From NCBI GenBank assembly GCA_965652025.1, contig CBFGTM010000016.1:1-58588 (forward strand): DNA of 58,588 nt, given 5' to 3'. The notes under the pieces were generated by a model. That model did not search any database. It had not been told where the DNA came from and worked only from the letters and a program-made list of their open reading frames with translations. Source of the stretch: CAVVWJ01 sp965652025 (GTDB lineage: Bacteria; Gemmatimonadota; Gemmatimonadetes; Gemmatimonadales; GWC2-71-9). Position numbers and translations under genes: made by a program. Below are positions 8,954 to 17,600 of the stretch, in pieces; position 1 is the stretch's first letter; each line of letters begins with the position of its first letter.

Positions 8954-10270
8954 TCAGGTTAAAGCCGGTTGGTCGACCAGCTCGGCGAGCTCACGCAGCC
9001 TCGGCGCGATGGTCGGCAGGTCTCGGATGAGGTCGCCAACTGCGTCCGCGGTCTTGAGGCCGTTTCCGGTGATGCAGAGCACCACCTCGTCATCGACTCT
9101 CAGCCGGCCGCGCTCGGCCAGTTCGAGTGCCGCCGCGACGGTCACGCCGCCGGCAGTCTCGGTGAACACTCCACTCGCCTCCGCCAGCAGCCGGATTCCG
9201 GCCACGATCTGCCGGTCCGAAACCGCCGCGGCCCAACCGCCGGTCCCCCGCATGGTGCGGGCGGCGAAGAGGCCGTCGGCCGGGCTTCCTATGGCCAGCG
9301 AGCGCGCGATGGTATTGGGGATCACCGGCTGAATCACGTCGCTGTTGTCTTGCACCAGGCGCACGATCGGCGCGCAGCCCTCGGCCTGGCCCCCGAACAG
9401 GCGGGGCACCCGACCCGTCACCAGCCCAGCATCCAGAAACTCGGTGAAGCCCTTGCGGAGCTTGGTCACCAGCGAGCCACCGGCCATGGGCGCAACGACC
9501 GCAGTCGGCAGGCGCCAGCCCAGCTGCTCCGCGATCTCAAAGGCAACCGTTTTGGAGCCTTCGCCGTAGTAGCCTCGCAGGTTCACGTTGACGATGCCCC
9601 AGCCGAAGCGGTCTGCCGCCTGGGTGCAGAGCCGGTTGACGTCGTCGTAGGTGCCGCGCACGCGGACCAGATGGGGGCCGTACACCGCGGTGGCGATAAT
9701 CTTCGCCGGCTCGAGATCATGGGGGATGAAGATCCAGGCCGGCAATCCGGCGCGGACGGCCTGCGCCGCTACCGCATTGGCCAGGTTGCCGGTCGAAGCG
9801 CAGCCCACGGTATCGAGTCCGAGCGCATGGGCGGCGTTGATGGCGACGGCGACCACTCGGTCCTTGAAGGAGAGTGACGGGTGGGACACCGCGTCGTTCT
9901 TGAGCCAGAGGCGGGCGACGCCGAGCCGTTGGGCGAGAGCGGGCGACTCGATCAGCGGGGTCATGCCGCTGTCGCGGGAAAGTTCGGGCGGTCCGGCGAG
10001 CGGGAGGAACTCATGGTAGCGCCAGAGCGAGTGGTCCCGCCGCGAGATGATGTCGCGGGTGGGAGGCGCCGCTCTGGGGTAGACCGGTTCCAGCGGACCC
10101 AGGCACTGCTCGCAGACGGCGATGGGTGCGGGGTCGTATTGGGCGCCACAGAGCACACAGGAGAGCGGCAGAACTCGGAGATGGATCTGCTCAGCTTTGC
10201 TGGATTGCTTCGGGGTTGCCGGCCCATGAGGGCCGGCCTCGCCCCTCGCAATGACTTCGGGGAGTGACAT
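8954..10270 (-). CDS. thrC: Threonine synthase-like PLP enzyme with N-terminal zinc ribbon
   Basis: A fold-type II PLP enzyme of 438 residues from ATG at 10270, which has a strong GGAAGGAAG ribosome site. A Cys4 zinc ribbon sits at Cys38, Cys41, Cys53 and Cys56. The PLP lysine is Lys136 (HPSLSFKDR), and GNLANAVAA, GGSLVTK and CITGNGLK match threonine synthase, which converts O-phosphohomoserine to threonine. Residues 5-23 are encoded by copy B of the dispersed repeat and look non-homologous. An in-frame GTG at 10345 lies in a terminator and is unlikely to be used. Pairing with a MoaD-like gene leaves open a sulfhydrylase role using thiocarboxylate sulfur. The leader carries a probable attenuator. 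Confidence 0.85.
   Translation of the reverse strand: MSLPEVIARGEAGPHGPATPKQSSKAEQIHLRVLPLSCVLCGAQYDPAPIAVCEQCLGPLEPVYPRAAPPTRDIISRRDHSLWRYHEFLPLAGPPELSRDSGMTPLIESPALAQRLGVARLWLKNDAVSHPSLSFKDRVVAVAINAAHALGLDTVGCASTGNLANAVAAQAVRAGLPAWIFIPHDLEPAKIIATAVYGPHLVRVRGTYDDVNRLCTQAADRFGWGIVNVNLRGYYGEGSKTVAFEIAEQLGWRLPTAVVAPMAGGSLVTKLRKGFTEFLDAGLVTGRVPRLFGGQAEGCAPIVRLVQDNSDVIQPVIPNTIARSLAIGSPADGLFAARTMRGTGGWAAAVSDRQIVAGIRLLAEASGVFTETAGGVTVAAALELAERGRLRVDDEVVLCITGNGLKTADAVGDLIRDLPTIAPRLRELAELVDQPALT
10202..10257. repeat. Dispersed palindromic repeat, copy B (inside the thrC-like reading frame)
   Basis: GGATTGCTTCGG...CTCGCAATGAC with a longer inner palindrome (GCCGGCCC atga GGGCCGGC). It is translated on the minus strand as residues 5-23 of the threonine-synthase-like enzyme (contains VIARGEAGPHGPATPKQSS). 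Confidence 0.85.
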
Positions 10271-10319
10271 CGGTGCTTCCTTCCCGCCCCGTCGCCTCCG
10301 TATCTGATTGGACCGGAAG

Positions 10320-10350
10320 AAAAAATCCCGGTGCCAAAAAGACACGCGGG
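10320..10350 (-). terminator. Intrinsic terminator in the thrC-like leader (candidate attenuator)
   Basis: Minus-strand RNA reads CCCGCGUGUC, a UUUUU loop, GGCACCGGG, then AUUUUUU. The stem is CCCG/CGGG plus GUGUC/GGCAC around one bulged C. No gene lies upstream on this strand to be terminated, since 10508 runs the other way, so the hairpin sits between a promoter and its own gene. Confidence 0.75.
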
Positions 10351-10373
10351 ATGCGAGGCTTTTTAGCAGTTAT

Positions 10374-10406
10374 TTAACGTGGCCGCAATACGCCGCAAAT
10401 CACCAC
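10374..10406 (-). CDS. Candidate leader peptide of the thrC-like gene
   Basis: A GTG-started 10-codon frame (V/M-V-I-C-G-V-L-R-P-R, stop TAA) begins about 14 nt after the predicted transcription start and ends 24 nt before the terminator stem. Its CGUGG segment can pair with CCACG further along, which in turn can partly pair with the terminator 5' arm. There is no clear Shine-Dalgarno sequence, so this is a hypothesis. Confidence 0.3.
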   Translation of the reverse strand: MVICGVLRPR

Positions 10407-10426
10407 GAGCGAGCAGTTGTGGAGCT

Positions 10427-10455
10427 ACTATAGGACAATTGCCCGCATCGGGCAA
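10427..10455 (-). promoter_or_regulatory. Predicted sigma-70-type promoter of the thrC-like/moaD-like operon
   Basis: On the minus strand TTGCCC (10455-10450) and TATAGT (10432-10427) are separated by exactly 17 bp. Transcription would start near 10420, giving a leader of about 150 nt. Confidence 0.5.
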
Positions 10456-10507
10456 GGTGGGGAAGCGGGGAGGATGGGAGGGGGGACAGTAACCTCAAGG
10501 ACTTGAG

Positions 10508-11506
10508 ATGCCGAAGCTGATCGTGCTCCTACTCGTGTTCGGCGGCACTATCGGTGGAGCAACTCGGCCGACGGCTGCACAGACTGCCGAGCCGGTCAGC
10601 TTTCCAAGCGACGCGGTCACCCTGTCCGGAACGCTGTACCTGCCGAAGGGCTCCGGCCGGCATCCGGCAGTCGTCGTGTTCCATTCGGCAAGTGGCCCCT
10701 CCCGCGACTACCCGACCTACCAGCATCTCACGACCGCGCTGCCCCGCGCCGGGTATGCCGTTCTGCTTTTCGATCGGCGGGGATCGGGGACCTCGACCGG
10801 CGACTTCGAGACCGCTTCCTTCCGGGACTTGGCGGCCGATGGGATCGCGGGGGTGCAGTACCTCGCCCGTCGAGCGGACATCGATCGCGGCCGGATTGGG
10901 GTGTGGGGAATCAGCCAGGGCGGCTGGCTCGGGCCGCTGGCGGCTACCATGAGCCGCGACATCGCCTTTGTGGTCGCGGTCTCCGCGTCGGGTGTCAGTC
11001 CCGCCGAGCAGATGGACTTCGCCGCGAAGTATACCCTGGAGCAGTCGGGACAGCCGGCGAACGTGGTCCAACAGGCACTGGCTGTAAGAGGCAAAGTGAA
11101 CGATTACTATCGCGGTCGCATGAGTCGAGCGGAAGCCGAGCAAGCGGTGCAAACCATCAGTTCAGCGCCCTGGTTCGAGCAGGTCTACCTCCCTCGCGGT
11201 GGGGAGCTGCCCCCGGATCCCGCGGGCACCAAGTGGCGACTGGAGATGGACTACGATCCGCTGGCGGTGCTGAGACGGGTCCGGGTGCCGATGGCGTTCT
11301 TCTATGGCGAGTCGGATCGGTGGGTGCCGGTGGACGAGAGTATCACCAGGATCAGAGAGGCGACCCGGTCCAATTCCAAGGTGGCGATTCGCCGGTTTGC
11401 GGGGACCGATCACCTGATGGGAACGGGGACTCCGGATTCGGGAGGTCCGGTGCCCGAGGAGTATGTGGAGGCGCTGGTCGCTTGGCTCCTCCCCTACTCC
11501 TTTTAG
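10508..11506 (+). CDS. Secreted alpha/beta hydrolase (dienelactone-hydrolase-like)
   Basis: A 332-residue protein with a signal peptide (about 1-24, ending TAAQ) and a single alpha/beta-hydrolase domain. The nucleophile elbow is GISQGG (Ser136), the acid is probably Asp270 (YGESDRWVP) and the His is His302 (GTDHLMG). FDRRGSGTSTGDF and the strand VVVFHSASG are typical of the family. The substrate is unknown; relatives act as esterases or acyl-peptidases. It is a single gene, divergent from the thrC-like operon, whose promoter shares the 237-bp gap. Confidence 0.87.
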   Translation: MPKLIVLLLVFGGTIGGATRPTAAQTAEPVSFPSDAVTLSGTLYLPKGSGRHPAVVVFHSASGPSRDYPTYQHLTTALPRAGYAVLLFDRRGSGTSTGDFETASFRDLAADGIAGVQYLARRADIDRGRIGVWGISQGGWLGPLAATMSRDIAFVVAVSASGVSPAEQMDFAAKYTLEQSGQPANVVQQALAVRGKVNDYYRGRMSRAEAEQAVQTISSAPWFEQVYLPRGGELPPDPAGTKWRLEMDYDPLAVLRRVRVPMAFFYGESDRWVPVDESITRIREATRSNSKVAIRRFAGTDHLMGTGTPDSGGPVPEEYVEALVAWLLPYSF

Positions 11507-11677
11507 CTTATATCTGATCTTCCAGCTCCCAGCTCTGGCTTCAGCTCATAGCGAGGCTCTTCCATCCCGCTCGACACCCGTCGCTCGTTTACCGTCCTTA
11601 CCCCGTCCCTCCGCTCCGATGCCCGCGAGGATCTGCTCGCCGGCCCGATCCGCGGCGAGCTGCTCGGCGCCGAGCAC
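11507..11677. other. Region between hydrolase and glucan synthase genes, probably containing the true 5' end of the latter
   Basis: From 11552 onward the frame of the glucan synthase is open and reads like the family N-terminus (SFTVLTPSLRS, GPIRGELLGAEH), but it holds no ATG, GTG or TTG before 11678. Just ahead is a CCAGCTCCCAGCTC low-complexity stretch (about 11522-11541). A frameshift, an unusual start codon or a repeat insertion at the true start would all explain this. Confidence 0.6.
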
Positions 11678-14600
11678 TTGGCCGAACGGGCCCAGTCGCT
11701 CGCGGCGACCCAGCGGGTCTCGACCAAGCGGCGGGGCCGCCGGCGTACCCCGCTGCTCGCCCGGCTGGAGCAGACCCGCGGGATCCTGGCGGATGCCTAC
11801 CAGCGGCTGACCGACGCCGCGGACAGCGGTACGTCGGTTGGCCCGGCGGGGGAATGGTTGCTGGACAACTACTACGTCCTGCAGGAGCACATCAGCGAGG
11901 TGCGGGAGAGCCTGCCGATCGGGTACTACCGCGAGCTGCCGGAGCTGGCTGCGGGCCCGCTCGCCGGCTATCCCCGGGTCTACGAGCTGGCCATCACGCT
12001 GATATCCCACACCGAAGGCCGCATCGCCCTCGACAACGTGAACGGCTTCGTGACCGCGTTCCAGCAGATCGCGAGCCTCACGATCGGTGAGCTGTGGGCG
12101 GTGCCGGCCATGCTCCGGCTGGGACTGATCGAGAACGTGCGCCGGATGGCGCTCCGTACCGTCCGGCGAATCGAGGAGCTCGAGCTGGCTGACTCGGCGG
12201 CGGCCCGGATCACCAGCGCTCGGGAAGCGGGCGAGAGCACCCTGGACGCGGAGCTGGTCCGGTTCCTGGCCAACCCGCCGCTGCTCACGCCGACGTTCAT
12301 CTCCCGGTTCGTGCAGCAGCTCCGGCAGGAAGCCGGCGCGCTCCCTGCACTGATGCGGCTGGAGCAGTGGATCGCCGAGGAGGCGATGAGCGCGCAGGAG
12401 GCGGCGACCCGGACCACCGAGCGGATGGCCATTACCCAGGTGGTCATGGCCAACAGCATTACCAGCCTGCGGGCAGTGGGCCGGATGGAGTGGCGCAGCT
12501 TCGTGGAGGCGCAGAGCCGGATCGAGGCCGTGCTGCGGAGCGATCCATCGGGTTTCTACGCCAGCATGACCTTCGCCACCCGCGACAGCTACCGCCACTC
12601 GGTGGAGCGGATGGCCAAGCGGATCCGGCTTGCCGAGGAGACGGTGGCGCAGCGGGCGGTGGACCTCGCCCGCATCGGCCTGGAGCAGTATCCGGAGGAC
12701 CAGCGCCGAGCCCACGTGGGCTACTACCTGGTGGACCAGGGGCTCCCTCAGCTGGAGCGGCAGGTCGGCTATTCAGCGGCGCCGGGAGAGGCAATCGACC
12801 GCTGGGTCCGCCGGCACCCCAACGCGGTCTTCGTCGGCGGAATCATCCTGACCACTGTCCTCGCGCTCGCCGCCGTGCTCTGGTTGGGCGGAGCCCCAGC
12901 CCGTTCGATCTGGCCCTGGGTGCTGCTCATCGGCCTGCTGCCCGCCGCCGACATAGCGGTCAATCTGGTCAACCAGCTGGTCACCGCCTTCCTCGAGCCC
13001 CGCCCGCTCCCCAAGCTCGACCTGCACGAGCACGGCGTGCCGCCGGAGTATCGCACCGCCGTCGTGATCCCCACCCTCTTCCCCAGTGTAGAGGCAGTCG
13101 AGGAGTCACTGGAGAACCTGGAAGTGCAGTTCCTGGCCAACCGGGAGGCGCACCTTCACTTCGCGCTGCTGAGCGACTTCACCGATGCCGGCACCGAGAC
13201 CCGGGACGATGACGCCGCGATCCTCGAGGCGGCGGCGGCGGGGGTGCGGGCCCTCAACACGCGCTACGCCGCGGGGCGAGAGGACGCGTTCTATCTCTTT
13301 CACCGGCCGCGGCGCTGGAACCCGGTCGAAGGTGTGTGGATGGGTTGGGAGCGGAAGCGCGGCAAGCTGGCCCAGTTCAACCGCTTCGTCCTGGAGGGAG
13401 AGGAGCGGGCGTTCTCCGTTATCGTGGGCGACAGAGACCTGCTCCGCTCGGTGCGCTACGTGATCACCCTCGACGCCGACACCACGCTGCCGCCCGATAC
13501 GGCTCCCGCGCTGGTGGGGGCCATGGCTCATCCGCTCAACCGCGCGGTTTACGACGAAAACCTGGGCCGGGTTGTACGGGGTTACGGAATACTGCAACCG
13601 CGGGTCGGAGTGTCGCTGCCCAGTTCGTACCGCTCCGTCTTTGCCTCGATCCATTCCGGCCATCCTGGGGTGGATCCCTACACCACTGCGGTGTCGGACG
13701 TGTACCAGGACCTCTACGGTGAGGGGAGCTTCACCGGCAAGGGCGTCTACGACGTGGTGGCGTTCGAGCGGGCCACCCGGGGCCGGTTCCCGGAGAATAC
13801 GCTGCTGTCGCACGACCTGATCGAGGGCAACTATGCCCGGGCCGGGCTCGCCACCGACGTGATCGTCTACGACGACTATCCCAGCCGGTACCTGACCTAC
13901 ACCCGCCGCAAGCACCGCTGGATCCGAGGCGATTGGCAGCTCCTGCCCTGGCTCCGCAGCCGAGTACCAGGCCCGCAGGGCGACGAGCCCAACCGGCTCT
14001 CGATGCTGTCCCGGTGGAAGATCATCGACAACCTGCGGCGTAGCACGGTGGAGCTGGCGCAGCTCGCCTTTCTAGTGGCGGGATGGGCTCTGTTCCCCGG
14101 GTCTCCTGTCCGCTGGACGCTGCTCGGCATCGGCGCGATCGCTGCGCCCTGGATCGTGTCGCTGCTGCTGGCGCTGCTCCGCCCACCGCTGGATAAGTCG
14201 TGGCGGGCCTACTACGCCGCGGTGGGACGGGACCTGGTCACCAGCATTCAGCAGGTGGCGCTCGCCATCGTGTTCCTGCCGCACCAGGCCTGGGCCAGTG
14301 CCGACGCGATCGCCCGCACCCTCTGGCGATTGACAGTCAGCCGGCGGCACCTGCTCCAGTGGCAGACCGCGTCCCAGATCGAGCGAGACACCTCGAGCTC
14401 GGTTGCCGCCGTCTGGGGCCACCTGTGGCCCGCGGTCGCGTTGGCAGCCGCGATCCTGGCGGCGGTGGTGCTGCGCCGGGCCGAGGCGCCCGCAGCGGAC
14501 TGGCAGTACGTGGTCGGAGTGTTACCGCTGGTCCTCGCCTGGCTGGCGTCACCGCTCATTGCGAAGTCGCTGGCAGCCCCGGCATTGACCAGGGAGCTGC

Positions 14601-17600
14601 GCCTGGGGGGCGAAGGACGGCGGCAGATGCAGCGCTACGCGCTGCTGCACTGGCGCTTCTTCGACCGCTTCGTCGGCGAGGCGACCAACTGGCTTGCGCC
14701 CGACAACTTCCAGGAGAATCCCAAGCCGGTGGTGGCGATGCGGACCTCCCCCACCAACATCGGCCTCCAGCTGCTGGCGACGGTGAGCGCGCAGGACCTG
14801 GGCTTCATCACCCTGGAGGACATGTCCCGAAGGCTGGAGCTGACCTTCCGTACCCTGGAGCGGCTCCGGCGGCAGCACGGCCATTTCTACAACTGGTACG
14901 ATCTGGTCGACCTCCAAGTGTTGGAGCCGGCCTACGTGTCCACCGTGGACAGCGGGAACCTGGCAGGGCACCTGATCGCGTTGCGGCAGTCGTGTCTTCA
15001 GCTGGCGGAACAGTCGCCGCTGGAGGGTCGAGTCGGCCGGGGGCTCGACGTCGCGCTGCAGCTGGCCGAGGAGCGGAGGAGGAAACTGATCCCGACCCAC
15101 CCGGCCACGAAACCGCTGCAGGTGGCGCGGAAAACGCTGGCGCAGAGCGGCCGCGAGCGTCCGTCGCTGGCACGTCTGGCTCGAGTGGCGGAGGCGCTCA
15201 GGCACTACGAAGCAGAGATCGGCGGGGCCAGCCTTTCGGGTGACGCAGCCGAGGCACTGACGGAGTGGACCTCGTGGAGTCTGCGCTTGATAGGGTCGCA
15301 TCAAGCCTGGATCGAGGGTCTGGGCTCGTATGAGGGACCCGGGACCGGGGACCAGGGACTAGCAGCTACCACCCTACGCGAGATGGCATCCCGATCCAAG
15401 GCGGCAGCCGACGTGCTGCGGCGATTGGAAGCCATCGCCGAACGGGCCTATCAGTACGCCATGGAGATGGACTTCCGCTTCCTGTTCGACAACGAGCGCG
15501 AGCTCTTCACCATCGGGCTCGCCGCGAACACCCACACCCCCGACCCATCGTACTACGATCTCCTGGCATCGGAGGCCCGGCTGGCGAGTTACCTGGCCGT
15601 GGCCAAGAATGATGCGCCGGTGGACCACTGGTTCCGGCTGGGACGCACGCTCACCTACGCCGCCGGAGAGCCGGCGCTGGTGTCGTGGAGCGGAAGCATG
15701 TTCGAGTACCTGATGCCGATGCTGGTGATGCGCTCGTTCCCCACCACGGTCTTGGCCCAGACCACTCGAGGCGCTCTGCTTCGCCAGGTGGCGTACGGCT
15801 TTGAGCGCGGCGTTCCCTGGGGCGTAAGCGAGAGCGCCTACAACCTGCGCGACCGCTACCACACCTATCAGTATCGCCCCTTTGGTGTGCCCGACCTCGC
15901 CCTGAAGCGGGGACTGGGCCGGGAGCTGGTCGTCGCGCCCTACGCCTCGCTGCTCGCTGCGATGATCGACCCCCAGCGGGCCCTTACCAATCTGCGGGAC
16001 CTGGAAAAGCTCGGCGCGCTGGGGGCCTACGGCTTCAGGGAAGCGCTGGACTACACCCGGCCCGATCCCGACACCAGCTATGCGCTGGTCGAGGCCTACT
16101 TCGCTCATCATATCGGAATGAGCCTGGTCGCCATGACCAATGTGCTGACCAACAATGCCTGGCAGGCCCGCTTTCACGCTGACCCAATCGTCCGCTCGGC
16201 CGAGCTGCTGCTGCACGAGCGGGTGCCGCGGCGTCTGGTGGTACAGCAGCCGCAGGAGGTACGTCCCGACGAGGCAATGCCGGAAGCCGACGTGGAGCGC
16301 CCCTCGGTGCGGGAGCTGGACACGACCGACACCGCGCAGCCTCACATCGCCCTGTTGGGTCACGTGCCCTATACCATCATGGTGAGTCACTGCGGGGCCG
16401 GATACAGCCGGTACGAAGAGCTGGCGGTGAGCCGCTGGCAGGCGGATGGCACCCGCGACTACACCGGGCAGTTCTGTTACCTGAAGGATCTCTCGACCGG
16501 GCGGGTATGGTCGGCAGCGCACCAGCCGGTGTGCGCCCCGGCCGACATCTACCGTGCGCTGCTGGCGACCGACCGGGTCACCTTTCATCGGGTAGATGGC
16601 GCGATTGAGACCAGCACCGAGATCGCCGTAGTTCCGGAGGACTCGGCCGAGGTGCGGCGAGTCACGATCACCAATAACAGCGGTGAGCCCCGCGAGGTGG
16701 AGCTGACCAGCTATGGCGAGATCGTGCTCGCGCCACCGGAAGCCGACCGGGTACATCCGGCGTTCGGCAACCTGTTCATCGAGACGGAGTGGCACGGCTG
16801 GTGTAATGCCATCACGGCGACCCGGCGGGCGCGCTCCTCCAAGGAGAAGCCGCTCTGGTGCGTCCACGTGGTGGATGGCGGGCGGGAACGGATCGGACCG
16901 GTCAGCTGGGAGACCGATCGCTCGAAGTTCATCGGCCGCGGCCGCTCGACTCGCGATCCGGTGGCCCTGGAGATGGACGGGTCGCTCTCGGGGAGCATCG
17001 GCCCGGTGCTGGATCCCATCTTCGCGCTGCGCACCCGGGTCCACCTGGCGCCGGGCAGATCGGAGTCGGTGGCGTTCACCACCCTGGTGGCGGGCAGCAG
17101 CGAGCGCGCGTTCGAGCTGGCCGACCGGTACCGGGATTCCCATGCGGCGCAACGGGCCCTGGACCTGGCCTGGACGTCGAGCCAGGTGGAGCTGCGAGAG
17201 TTCAACCTCACACCGGGCGACGCCGCGGTCTTCCAGGAGCTGGCGGCATATCTGCTCTACGGAAGCCCTGCGCTGCGGCCGGGTCAGGCCCACCTGCGGC
17301 GCAACCGCGGCTCGCAGCACCTGCTCTGGGGCATGGGGGTGAGCGGCGACTGGCCCATCATCCTGGCCACCATCGATTCGCCGGACGGACTGCCGACACT
17401 GCGCCAGGTACTGGCGGCCCACCGGTACTGGCGCCGCCGGGGAATGATGATCGACCTGGTGGTGCTCAACGCGCATCCACCCAGCTACCTGCAGAACCTG
17501 GCGGACCAGATCACCGCCGCAATTTTTTCGACCAGTGATCCGGCATTCATCGATGCACCAGGCGGCGTGTTCGTGCGGCGGCAGGACCTGCTCAACCCCG

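Noticed and set aside
10271..10345. GTG at 10345 as start of the threonine-synthase-like gene
   Set aside because: It lies in the terminator hairpin and lacks a ribosome site, whereas ATG 10270 has a strong one.
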